From Turnera subulata (taxonomy: Eukaryota; Streptophyta; Magnoliopsida; Malpighiales; Passifloraceae), in contig JAKUCV010000846.1 in the NCBI GenBank assembly GCA_028386065.3, forward strand, positions 1 to 64,000: a stretch of 64,000 nt of DNA, read 5' to 3'. The translations under genes and the position numbers were made by a program. Positions 34,168-45,342 of this stretch are shown here, piece by piece. Each line of letters begins with the position of its first letter. Within the stretch, counting starts at the first letter, position 1. The notes beneath the pieces are model-generated. The model did not search any database. It was not told the DNA's origin and was given only the letters and a program-made list of their open reading frames with translations.

Positions 34168-35711
34168 TGTTAGTGTAATATGCCCAAAAGCCAATCAATG
34201 GATGATTGTTTGTAGTCATCTATACACATTAAGGTTATTCCAATAAATATCGTTTATGAGATAAACGCTTGCACATATTTATAACCCTAGAATATTTTAT
34301 AATCTTAAATGTCCCTAGTCGATTATTATTATGGATGGGTTGTAATAATAAATTAAGACTAGCGTATGTTGAGAATTTATATGTGATATGAATTCTACAT
34401 ACGGGTACAAGTTAGAGAACTTGAGGACTGGACCGACCCACATAAGAACGCTACATGGAACGTTATATGTTTGTCGATAGCGGTTCTTATATGTATTGTC
34501 CTTAGACCTGAGATCATCAAGGTTCCCAACATATGAGTCGTATACTTTGATATTACTCTTGGCTATTTCGTAAATGAGTAGACCTTAGTGTAATCATTGG
34601 GTATATGATAACTGTGTAGTGGGTTTTGTATGATCCAGAGGGGATTCGTCCAACCCATATAACGGGTATATTATCGGATGGTTTCTTGATAGAGTTGAAC
34701 CGTAAATGCATGGCCATGCTCGGATTATGATATGGTGATATCATAGGTATCCGTTTTACGCGGTTAACTCGAGGATCAAGAAACCGAGATTGAACATATG
34801 CGAGATTGACATATTCCATGTCTCGTGTTTAATCTTGATAATGGGACGAAGGGACGATGACATGTTTGCGAGGCATATGAATCAGTACTGATCTTGTCGT
34901 TCGGGTAGCAATGATGTGTTGCTAGACGCCGCTCTTTGCTTATAATTGTAATTGAGTTTACAATTATTGCCGGATGTTACAAGTGCCTACAGGGTCACAC
35001 ACTTAGAGCCATTAATTCGAGCTGGTGGTTGAAAATGTGGTTGGACCGTGGTTGAACCAGGTATTTGAGTTTATGGTTGGACCATGGTTGGACTGTGGTT
35101 GGACCAGGGTCGTTTTGGGCTGGTTTGGTTCACTAAATGTCTGATTTATTGAATCATAATCAGTGCATGGTGATGTGTAATCCCATTAAGACATTAGTGG
35201 AGACATCATTAGCTAAAAGCTAATCATGTTGGCCAAAGGTGTTGGACACTTTGTCCATTGCTTTTGTGAGTGGGATTAGACTAAGCATAATCTGATTATG
35301 CCTTGGGTCTTCATCACTTTGAGTCTGAAAATTTTCAGTGGATTGAGCCTTGAGAGTGTCTTGAGAGTTCTTGAGAGTTTCAGACCTTACAGACCTTCTT
35401 TGAAAAATAAGCAAACACCACAAACTTTAGCTTCCGAAACCTGCTGCTAGCACATCAGTTCGGGAGTGCTCGGGGGTTGGAGATCGTGAGACGATTCCGG
35501 CTGGTGATTGACGGTTCGTGTGGATACCGTAGAGGAGCAGGATATCCTTCCGGCTCTAGCTGATTCGGTTCTTCAGTTAGGTGAAAGATCCTAACCGTTT
35601 CAGGTATGTTTGTTTTTGTTGTTCGGTTTAGTTGCTTCACTTGGATCCTCCAAAGTTTCCAGGTCTTTCCGCTGCACTTGATTGTCAAGTTTGCATGCCT
35701 GGATACTTACA
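34168..35711 (+). repeat. 5' LTR of the copia element (1544 bp)
   Basis: Matches 40832-42365 throughout. Contains short tandem GGTTGGACC(A/G)TG words at 35038-35115. Confidence 0.95.
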
Positions 35712-35712
35712 G

Positions 35713-35725
35713 TGGTAGCGGTGCC
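35713..35725 (+). promoter_or_regulatory. Probable primer-binding site of the copia element
   Basis: TGGTAGCGGTGCC starts one base after the LTR. The first five bases match the initiator tRNA-Met primer complement (TGGTATCAGAGC), the rest poorly, so the primer is uncertain. Confidence 0.45.
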
Positions 35726-36012
35726 TCTTGTGAAGTTCTAAACCGAATTATGTGTTCATATGTTATATGTGATATAGTATGAACATGCTAGTATATGTGA
35801 TATACTGAATTCATTTGTATATGTGATGTGCTAAATGAGTTATTGAACATGTTGATGTTGTGTTTTTGTTAAAAATATTTTTACAATAAGCACTGGATTG
35901 GTATGAGATATCAATCAAGATGTTCATGGCAGTAAGTCGAAGAGTTCGACTAGGAAAAATCGAGTGTCGGTTTGTGTATAAAGCGATTGTCGTTCTAGTA
36001 CAGCTAAGCCAT

Positions 36013-36573
36013 AACATCGATGTTGGTGAGACCAACATCGATGTTGGCATGAAGTTTAGCCTTGGCCGAACCTTCATAACATCGATGTTGTGTGACAAAC
36101 ATCGATGTTCTGATGAAGTTTAGCCTCGGTCGAATATTCACAACATCGATGTTGTGGGACCAACATCGATGTTATTATGCAAAACACTCAACAACATCGA
36201 TGTTAAGAGTTACAACATCGAAGTTATTTGAGCTCGGCCAAATTGTTTTGAAGTTCCAGAACTCTCATAACATCGATGTTTAAGATTCCAATATCGATGT
36301 TATTGAGTTCCAGAAGTTTAACATCGATGTTTTAAGTTCAACATCGATGTTAAAATGCTACTGCCAAAATCTTGAATTTTCAGAATTCTCAAAACATCGT
36401 TGTTTTAAGAGTTCAACATCGATGTTCTTGAGCTACTGCTAAATAGTTTGGAGTTCAAGTTACTCAAAACATCGATGTTGAAGTGTTGAACATCGATGTT
36501 CTTGAGGCTCGGTCAAATAGTTGGGAGAATCAGATTCTCACAACATCGATGTTCAAGTTTAAACATCGATGTT
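36013..36573. repeat. Array of nine AACATCGATGTT palindrome pairs in the copia leader
   Basis: Pair starts: 36013/36034, 36078/36098, 36142/36162, 36193/36214, 36269/36290, 36320/36340, 36393/36415, 36468/36489, 36542/36562. Fifteen copies are perfect. Those at 36214, 36290 and 36393 each have one substitution. Spacing within pairs is 20-22 bp. Pairs repeat every 51-76 bp with spacers such as GAGCTACTGC-AAATAGTTTG and GCTCGG(C/T)CAAAT. Confidence 0.95.
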
Positions 36574-37142
36574 CACTTGTAATTTTGGTTTCTAAATTTA
36601 CAAACATCAATATACATTCATCAAGAACATGCATGTAATGTATTGGAATAGTATGTTGATGAAAATATTAAGTTCTTCTTGTGTTTCCTTCCATGATAAG
36701 CACTCATCAAGGTTAAGATCAACAATTGGTAGTTTTTGCCAAAGCAAGGTGCCAATGTTTATCCTAGCAAGGTGCGACGCGATAATTGTAATATCGGAAC
36801 TGCTTATTATAGTGTTGAACTTAACTAGGTCATCTTAATAGGACTAAGGACTTAGAGGCAAGGAGTTGAGCTAAGTCTATGAGATAGACAAGAACAAGTG
36901 TTGTTCACTCAACTATCCACGAGTTACATGAGATGTAATTGACAAGAATTGTCTACCTAAATAGCTATGAAGTAAGCGATCAGCCAAAGCTGACTTATCT
37001 AGTAGTGAAATGTGGATCTTGGCCTACTTATATGATTGTCTTGATTTATATAGTAGGAGTATCATTTAATAGAATTCCTTGTTAAATGATTTTGTATGCA
37101 TGACTCCTATTTGTGTGAGTAGATCATTGTTGTAGAATTTCC

Positions 37143-37960
37143 ATGGCACAAAACACTATCATAATATCACTGCGATCGGTCCTTTAGAAGGAAAAGCTGA
37201 ATGGGAATAACTTCCTAAAATGGTATCGTAATTTGAGGATAGTCCTCAATCAAGAAAAATAAATTGTATGTCCTCGAAGGGCCTGTTCCAAATGAACCGG
37301 CGCCTAGTGCTTCTTGGGCAGGAAGGGATGCTTACAAGAAGCATCTTGATGATGCATTGGATGCATCATGCCTTATGCTTATAACCATGGACTCTGAGCT
37401 TCAGAAGCAAATGAGAAATTGGGGGCGTTCGATGTGATCGAACACCTGAGAGGTATGAGACCTCTAAGGCATTATACCAATGCAGGATGGCTGAGTCATC
37501 ACCCGTAAGACCTCATATGCTCAAAATGATTGGATACATTGAGAGCCTTGAGGGTCTTGGTTTTCATTTGCAGAAGGAGTTAGCTGTTGATCTAGTCCTG
37601 CAATCGTTGCCGGATAGTTATAGCCAATTTGTCATAAACTTCAATATGAATCATCTTGACAAATCCTTGTCTGAGTTGCTCAACATGTTAGGAACAGCTG
37701 AGCAACAGATGAAGGCAAACAAATCCAACAGCATTATGATGGTTGGAAGTAGCAAGGGAGAGGGTAAGGGCAAGGTAAAGAAATTTTCCAAAAAGTTTGG
37801 TGCATCTTCTTCACAAGTACTGAAACCCAAAGGTGGTGTTGCAAAGGAAGGTCAATGCTTCCATTGCAAGAAGTCCGGTCATTGGAAACGTAACTGCACT
37901 GTTTACCTTGAAGAGGTAAAGAAGCAGAAGGGAAGTAAGACTTCTGCTTCAGGTATTTTC
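37143..37960 (+). pseudogene. Copia gag
   Basis: It begins at the ATG in CCATGGCACAAAAC, as the first residues (LNGNNFLKWYRNLRIVLNQE) match the start of plant copia gag. Stops and shifts occur between 37180 and 37440. From 37487 the frame is clean: QKELAVDLVLQSLPDSYSQF, then a Lys-rich linker and the zinc knuckle CFHCKKSGHWKRNC. No capsid protein could be made from this copy. Confidence 0.88.
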
Positions 37961-39517
37961 GTTATAGAAGCTAATATCTCTATCACAGCATCATGGGTAT
38001 TAGATACCGGATGTGGTTCTCACATTTGTGTAAATATGAAGGAACTGAGAAAGAGTAGGGGATTGGCAAAGGGTAAGATGGACCTGCGTGTGGGAAATAG
38101 AGCAAGAGTTGTTGCATTAGCCGTAGGAACTTACTATCTTACCTTACCGAGTGTTTTGGTTTTAGAACTGGACAATTGTTATTATGTACCGACCATAAGC
38201 AGGAATTTGATTTCTGTGTCATGTCTTGACAAGAAAGGTTTTTCATTTGTAATAAAGGACAATTGTTGTTCTATTTATTTCAATGATGTTTATTATGGTG
38301 GTGCGTATTTAAGCAACGGCTTATATGTTCTTAACCTAGAAACAGCAATCTATAACGTTACGAAGAAGGTTAGAATCAACGATTCTAATGAAATCTATCT
38401 TTGGCATTGTCGATTGGGCCATATAAACGAGACTCGTATATCTAAACTCTATAAAGATGGACTTTTAGACTCATTTGATTTTGAATCATTTGAGACATGT
38501 GAGTGATGTATGTTAGGCAAGATGACGAAGGCTCCTTTTACCGGTAAAGGTGAAAGAGCTTCGGACTTATTAGGTCTTATACATAGTGATGTATGTGGAC
38601 CGACGTCGACACAAGCTAGTGGTGGATTTCAATACTTCATTACATTTACTGACGATTTCAGTAGGTATGGCTATGTGTATCTAATGAGACACAAGTCAGA
38701 ATCCTTTGAAAAGTTCAAAGAATTCAAGAATGAAGTACATAATCAACTCGGCAAGAGCATTAAAATGCTTCGATCAGATCGAGGAGGTGAATACTTAGGC
38801 CGAGAATTTCTTGATCATCTAAAGGAGTGTGGTATAGTATCACAGCTCACTCCACCAGGTACGCCTCAATGGAATGGTGTATCCGAAAGGAGGAATAGAA
38901 CCTTGTTAGACATGGTTCGTTCGATGATGAGTCAAGCTGACCTTCCTTCTTCATTTTGGGGACATGCATTATTGAGTGCTGCATCTACACTTAACCGTGT
39001 TCCATCTAAATTCGTCGAAAAGACACCATATGAGATATGGACTGGGAAGCGTCCCGATTTGTCTTTTATAAGAATTTGGGGTTGTGAGGCTTACGTGAGA
39101 CGTGAAGCATCGGATAAACTCGGCCATAAATCTGACAAGTGCCTCTTAATAGGATACCTTAAGGAAACTAAAGGGTATTATTTCTACAATCCCACCGAGC
39201 ACAAAGTATTTGTTGCTCGGACTGCTATTTTTCTAGAAAGAGAATTTATTTCTAGAAGAATCAGTGGGAGGAAAATAGAACTCGAAGAAGTTCGAGATAT
39301 TGAGGCTGAGATGGAACAAGGACATGAACCACAAGATGTTGTGGATGAGAATCATGTGCCTGTAACACATGGACCGCGTAGGTCGGAAAGGACTCGGTAT
39401 GAGCCTAAGAGATATGGATTTCTTATGACTCACACTGGTGACGTTATGCTCATAGATGAGGATGAGCCCACTTCCTATCAGCAGGCCATCACGGGTTTGG
39501 ACTCTAGAAGTGGCTAG
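37961..39517 (+). pseudogene. Copia protease and integrase
   Basis: Protease active site WVLDTGCGSHICVN. The GAG-pre-integrase zinc region LWHCRLGHINETRISKL is followed by C...C with an in-frame TGA at 38504-38506 just before CMLGKMTKAPFTG. The integrase core is intact to the eye: HSDVCGPTSTQASGGFQYFI (first Asp), LRSDRGGEYLGREF (second Asp), GVSERRNRTLLDM (Glu). It ends with a 1-bp frameshift at about 39509 (DSRS then WLEAMNSEMESM). Confidence 0.92.
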
Positions 39518-40817
39518 AAGCCATGAATTCAGAAATGGAATCCATGTATGAAAACAAGGTATGGACCTTGGTTGATCCATCCGAAGGGGTAAAACCCATA
39601 GGGTGCAAATGGGTCTTTAAGAAAAGACCGACATGGATGGTAATATGATCACCTATAAAGGGCGATTGGTTGCGAAAGGTTTCAAGCAAATTCATGGTAT
39701 TGACTATGATGAAACTTTCTAGCCAGTTGCCATGGTTAAATCCATCCGGATTCTATTGGCTATAGGGGCATACTATGATTATGAGATATGGCAAATGGAT
39801 GTCAAAACCGCTTTCCTTAACAGAAATCTTTTAGAGGATGTGTACATGACACAACCTGAAGGTTTTGTCGATCCAGAGAATGCCAATATGGTATGCTAGT
39901 TGCAGAGATCCATTTATGGATTGAAGCAAGCTTCTAGGAGTTGGAATCTTCATTTTAATAAAGTGATCGAAGAGTTTGGTTTCATTAAGAACGAAGATGA
40001 TTCATGTGTTTACAAGAAGGTTAGTGGGAGCACCATTTTTTTCTTGTTGTTGTATGTTGACGACATCCTACTCATTGGGAATGACATTCCGACACTACAG
40101 TCCGTATAGGCTTGGTTAAGAAAAATTTCTCGATGAAGGACTTAGGAGATGCTGCCTAAGTGTTAGGTATAAAGATCTATAGAGATAGATCCAAAACACT
40201 TCTCGGGCTAAGTCAAAGTACGTATATTGACAAGGTGCTAAAGAGGTTTAGCATGCAAGACTCCAAGAAAGGATTCTTGCCCTTGTCACATGGCATATCT
40301 CTCTCAAAGAGTCAATGTCCTAGTACATCTAAGGAGAGAGAGCGGATGAGTAAGATTCCTTATGCTTCTGCAATAGGATCTATCATGTATGCCATGCCAT
40401 GTACTCGACCGGATGTCGCTTATGCTTTGAGTGTCACAAGCAGATACCAATCTGATCCCGGTGAGAGTCACTGGATAGCGGTTAAGAACATCCTTAAGTA
40501 CTTGAGAAGGACTAAGGATGCATTCCTAGTTACGGAAGCGTGAATGAGCTTGTCGTAAAGTGTTACACAGATGCTAGCTTCCAAACCGATAGGGATGATT
40601 TTAGAACGCAGTCAGGTTATGTGTTTTTATCTTGGAGGTGGTACTGTATGTTGGAAGAGTTCCAAGCAGGGAACAATTACCGACTCTACAACTATAGCTG
40701 TGCAAAGTTCCTTCTGAGAACAATGTAACAGACCCGTTGACTAAGTCTCTCACACAGCGGAAGCATGATGGTCATGCTGTACTCATTGGTATTAGATACA
40801 TGTATGATTGGCTTTAG
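39518..40817 (+). pseudogene. Copia reverse transcriptase and RNase H
   Basis: RT motifs appear in order: [27 protein letters not shown] (first Asp), QRSIYGLKQASRSWN, LYVDDILLIGN (catalytic DD), and the thumb. Frameshifts or stops lie near 39627, 39721, 39898, 40108 and 40158. RNase H starts CYTDASFQTD. After TITDSTTIAV (read in a shifted frame) it jumps to VPSENNVTDPLTKSL, so about 60-70 residues holding the other acidic residues are deleted. The stop is at 40815-40817, just before the polypurine tract. Confidence 0.9.
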
Positions 40818-40831
40818 TGCAAGTGGGAGAT
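40818..40831 (+). promoter_or_regulatory. Polypurine tract of the copia element
   Basis: TGCAAGTGGGAGAT directly abuts the 3' LTR start TGTTAG; GTGGGAGA is a usual copia PPT core. Confidence 0.85.
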
Positions 40832-42365
40832 TGTTAGTGTAATATGCCCAAAAGCCAATCAATGGATGATTGTTTGTAGTCATCTATACACATTAAGGTT
40901 ATTCCAATAAATATCGTTTATGAGATAAACGCTTGCACATATTTATAACCCCAGAATATTTTATATTCTTAAATGTCCCTAGTCGATTATTATTATGGAT
41001 GGGTTGTAATAATAAATTAAGACTAGCGTATGTTGAGAATTTATATGTGATATGAATTCTACATACGGGTATAAGTTAGAGAACTTGAGTACTGGACCGA
41101 CCCACATAAGAACGCTACATGGAACGTTATATGTTTGTCGATAGCAGCTCTTATATGTATTGTCCTTAGACCTGAGATTATCAAGGTTCCCAACATATGA
41201 GTCGTATACTTTGATATTACTCTTGGCTATTTCGTAAATGAGTAGACCTTAGTCTAATCATTCGGTATATGATAAATGTGTAGTGGGTTTTGTATGATCT
41301 AGAGGGGATTCGTCCAACCCATATAACGGGTATATTATCGGATGGTTTCTTGATAGAGTTGAACCGGAAATGCATGGCCATGCTCGGATTATGATATGGT
41401 GATATCATAGGTATCCGTTTTACGCAGTTAACTCGAGGATCAAGAAACCGAGATTGAACATATGCGAGATTGACATATTCCATGCCTCGTGTTTAATCTT
41501 GATAATGGGACGAAGGGATGATGACATGTTTGCGAGACATATGAATCAGTACTGATCTTGTCGTTCGGGTAGCAATGATGTGTTGCTAGACGCCGCTTTT
41601 TGCTTATAATTGTAAATGAGTTTACAATTATTGTCGGATGTTACAAGTGCCTACAGGGTCACACACTTAGAGCCGTTGATTCGAGCTAGTGGTTGAAACC
41701 AGGGTTGGACCGTGGTCGAACCAGGTATTTGAGTTTATGGTTGGACCATGGTTGGACCGTGGTTGGACCAGGGTCGTTTTGGGCTGGTTTGGTTCACTAA
41801 ATGTATGATTTATTGAACCATAATCAGTGCATGGTGATGTGTAATCCCATTAAGACATTAGTGGAGACATCATTAGCTAAAAGCTAATCATGTTGGCCAA
41901 GGGTGTTGGCCACTTTGTCCATTACTTTTGTGAGTGGGATTAGACTAAGCATAATCTGATTATGCCTTGGGTGTTCATCACTTTGAGTCTGAAAATTTTC
42001 AGTGGATTGAGCCTTGAGAGTGTCTTGAGAGTTTCAGACCTTACACACCTTCTTTGAGAAAAAAGAAAACACCACAAACTCTAGCTTCCGAAACCTGCTG
42101 CTAGCACATCAGTTTGGGAGTGCTCGAGGGTTGGAGATCGTGAGACGATTCCGGCCAGTGATTGACGGTTCGTGTGGATACCGTAGAGGAGAAGTATATC
42201 CTTCCGGCTCTAGCTGTTTCAGTTCATCAGTTAGGTGAAAGATCCTAACCGTTTCAGGTATGTTTGTTTTTGTTGTTCGGTTTAGTTGCTTCACTTGGAT
42301 CCACAAAAGTTTCCGGGTCTTTCCGCTGCACTTGATTGTCAAGTTTGCATGCCCGGATACTTACA
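40832..42365 (+). repeat. 3' LTR of the copia element (1534 bp)
   Basis: Nearly identical to the 5' LTR, with small indels (e.g. around 41690 and 42030). Followed by the TTTCT target duplication. Confidence 0.95.
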
Positions 42366-42701
42366 TTTCTGATGCGAAAATGATGATTAATTCTTTAAAT
42401 CTTTTTGGTAACAATCCATTGTTGAAAAGATTGATCTATTTGGGTCTCAACTTCTTCTCTTCGTCTTTTTTTTTTTTCTAAAAATTTTTTAATTTTCTTG
42501 GTGAGGAAAGGATGGAGATGAATTTTTACTATCGGTAGGTATGCTTTCCAATCAAACCGACATCGGTACATTTTGGTATCTTGCAGATCGGTAAAATATG
42601 AAAGGTGGCACGGCATCGGTCGGAAATTTAGAGTAGTCGGAATAATCGATATATTGAGCAATCAGCACGGTATGTACCGTACCGACGATTTGCTCCCCCT
42701 A

Positions 42702-42985
42702 ATGTGTGCCCCTTCTTGACTTGGAAGTGTTTTAAAGTGGTTCTTTCACATATATCCTTTTCTGAGTGCTTTTTTGTCAGATGATTCTAAAAGAAGCAAT
42801 AAAACAGGAATATTTCTAGTAGCTATACATATATATATACCAAGCTCCAAGCTATATGGCAGGTAATTTTAGGACGTGAAAATGAAAAAAAATAGGAGAA
42901 TTATAATATCTATATATCCTTACACTACAAGTATTGATATATTAAAGGACTAATATGAGTAACCACCATGATGGAACGACTGACA
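42702..42985. repeat. Segmental duplication copy B, second part
   Basis: After the hAT-like element the host segment resumes. 42855-42975 matches 20070-20180 of copy A (GGTAATTTTAGG-CGTG, AGAATTATAA, ATCTATATATCCTTA, AACCACCATGATGGAA). The frame from 42968 soon runs into the gypsy remnant, so it is not supported as a gene. Confidence 0.7.
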
Positions 42986-43081
42986 TTGATGATTGAAGGG
43001 TCTGAAGATGCTGATCTAGAGGAGGATGATCATTGCATAGTCTGCCTGTACAAGTTTGGTGGAGGAGAAGAGATAGCACTC

Positions 43082-44692
43082 GGTGAATCGTCCACCTCAA
43101 TCACTAGCAATGCTTTGTGGCACTCCCCAATATGTGACGACGTGCTTGAAGAATAAGCGTGCCGCTTCTTCACCTGAACAATCCTTTGGGGCGGCTACAA
43201 AGACCGCATACTTGGAGAACTTGTCAACAACAACAAGTATAGTATCACTACCCTCAAATAATGGTAATCACGTTATAGAATCAAAAGAAATACATGTTCA
43301 TGGCTTGTCAGGACTCGGCAATGGTTCAAGGAAACACGGTGGTGAGAGTTTCTCGTTCTTGTCTTGTTGGCACACTAGACATGTCATCATATAGAGCTCC
43401 ACGATATCTCTCATCCGTGGCTAGTAGAACTCGGTCTCCAACAATACGCAAGTGCGGTCGATGCATACTCCATGAGGCTTTTGGCATAAAGATCCCACTA
43501 CGGTTCGGCTTCAATCCGTTGCTTTGAGTTGGATACCGGTTGCGACACCAAAACAAAAGGAAGCTCGGCCTTCCTACTAAGAGCATCTGCAACAAAATTT
43601 GTCTTCCCCAGCTTGTACTATAGAGAAAAGTTGAACTCGAGGAGAAAATCTTGCGATCATGCTTGTTTCATACTGAGCTTCTTTTGTGTCAGAAAGTAAC
43701 TCGTCGCCACATTGTCTGTAGACACAATAACTGTGAACCAAGCAATTAGTGACTCCACACTCGTAAGCAATGTATTATGGTAGACATCTCCTTTTCCTGC
43801 ACCGTGTACCTTCTCTCCTTGTAATTACGCTTGTGAGATTCGTAGGCAATAGAATGCCCATCCTGCATCAAAACACCACCAATAGAAAAATTAGAAGCGT
43901 CATTGTAAACATTATAAGCATTCTTAAAACTCAGCATTTGTAACACTGGCTCAATTAAAATGGCTGCCTTCAATCTTCTCGAATGTATCTTGGCACTTCG
44001 CATCCCACGTCCAATTCTTGTCCTTTTTCAAGGGATCCGTTAAAGGTGCACAAATTGCTGAATGTTGCTTGATGAACCACCGGTAGTAATTCACCATGCC
44101 AAGAAAATAACGTAGCTCAGGTACCTTCTTGGGAGCTTCCCAATCCACAATTTCTTGCACCTTGGACATGTCCATCTTCAGCTTTCCGTCACTAACAATT
44201 TGACCAAGGAATGCTATCTCCCGTTGCAGAAAAGCACACTTCTCCTTCTTCACGAACAACTCACTGTCGCGCAAAGCTTGAAACACCTATCTCAAGTAAT
44301 CGATATGCTCCTCAAATGCCTTGTTATAGATCGCAATATCTTCCAAGTAGACCACCACAAATCGATCCAGGAACAGGGCTAACACCTTGTTCATCAATGT
44401 ATAGAAAGTAGCAGGGGCGTTGGTTAGTCCAGAAGGCTTAACTAAAAATTCAAACGAATCATACCTCGTCACACAAACGGTCTTTTGCTCGTCCCCCTCT
44501 ACAATGCAAACCTTCCAATAACCCGATCTTAAATGGAGCTTAGTAAACCGTTGTGCATCTCCAAACTAGTCAAACAAGTCGTCTATCCTTGGAATTGGAT
44601 TCTTGTTCTGCACAGTGCTCTTGTTCAATACCAGATTGTCGATGCATAACCGTAGTGATCCACCGTGCCTCTTTTGAAAGAGCACGGGTAAG
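43082..44692 (-). pseudogene. Ty3/gypsy pol remnant (RT, RNase H, integrase)
   Basis: The minus strand from 44692 reads [35 protein letters not shown] (first catalytic Asp region altered to H), SFEFLVKPSGLTNAPATF, VVVYLEDIAIYNK (YLDD changed to YLED), and a thumb YFLGMVNYYRWFI. RNase H follows a frameshift (VYNDASNFSIGGVLMQDG), then FVADALSRK, then integrase (DTILVVVDKFSKYAVFVAAP, WGVPQSIASD and a stop in place of Arg). It differs from the 313-10445 element and resembles Reina-like chromoviruses. No LTR is found on either side. Confidence 0.88.
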
Positions 44693-44699
44693 CCTTTTG

Positions 44700-45342
44700 A
44701 TGATTAACAAATATTTTGGTAAGCATTTGTGTGTTTTAACTACTGACAGACAACGTTTTATTTTTTGCAAAAACCAAAACAGATAAGATTTAGCTTCACC
44801 AAGCTGTTCGCACTAAACACTGTAAGTATACAACGAGCTGTAGTAATAAGGTCGAATCACAAGTACTATAAAAACAACACTATCCTTAGAGAACAATTGA
44901 TTAGACTAAGAAACCATTGCATGTAGGATTTGGAATAAAATTCCTAGATTTTAGCTTCAAAAATTCATCTTTAATTATACTTCCAAATCTTCTTCCCTTT
45001 ATAGGAGTGTCTAGGTGCATTCTCTCTTTAAACTCTTGGAAAATAGGCGCAAACTCCAATAAAATAAGAGACTTGGCGCAGTGGCCGCTGCCAGGGCGTT
45101 GTCATGCTTGCAATTTGTACTAGAACAGGGCACTTCGCAGCGCCTCTCTGGTTTTGGGCTAAAATCGTCAAATCTTCTCCAAAATGGATCTAGTTGCACC
45201 TGAAAGTAGCCAAGGGAAACAAAAGTGGGATTTGGAAAAAAAGTAAGTAGTTTTGCTACCTAAATGCATGAATGAATGCTGAATACAAGGCCAAAGGGTT
45301 GCAGTGTATGCTGTAAACTATATGTAATTTCATGCTCATCAC
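44700..45342. other. No supported gene
   Basis: AT-rich with short frames only; a GTGGCCGCTGCCAGGGCG word at 45080 recalls the GC-rich words in the neighbouring solo LTR. No function assigned. Confidence 0.3.

Larger units (their letters stand above)
34168..42365 (+). mobile_element. Ty1/copia retrotransposon, both LTRs and TSD present, coding region dead
   Basis: LTRs at 34168-35711 and 40832-42365 start TGTTAGTG and end ACTTACA and are nearly identical by eye. A perfect 5-bp duplication TTTCT flanks it (34163-34167 and 42366-42370). Inside are a 1.4-kb leader with a palindrome array, then gag, protease, integrase, RT and RNase H in copia order, and a PPT. Near-identical LTRs and a clean TSD suggest a fairly recent insertion, yet gag-pol has many stops, frameshifts and a deletion in RNase H. 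It was therefore probably copied from an already defective parent with trans-acting proteins. Confidence 0.95.
33322..42701. mobile_element. hAT-like non-autonomous DNA element, split by a copia element
   Basis: The left end TAGGGCTGAGCAAA and the inverted right end TAGGGGGAGCAAA form short TIRs, followed by similar CCGTGC(C/T)GA words. The flanks ATGTGTGT (33314-33321) and ATGTGTGC (42702-42709) agree at 7 of 8 bases, as expected for an 8-bp hAT duplication. Without the copia insertion the element is about 1.2 kb, with a CT-rich stretch (33640-33760), a GCGGTAG / CTACCGC inverted pair and no transposase frame. Confidence 0.75.

Noticed and set aside
42968..43156. Frame from 42968 (MMERLTLMIEGSEDADLEED) as a gene
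   Set aside because: It runs from the host duplication into antisense gypsy integrase, and only its first codons resemble the frame at 20162.
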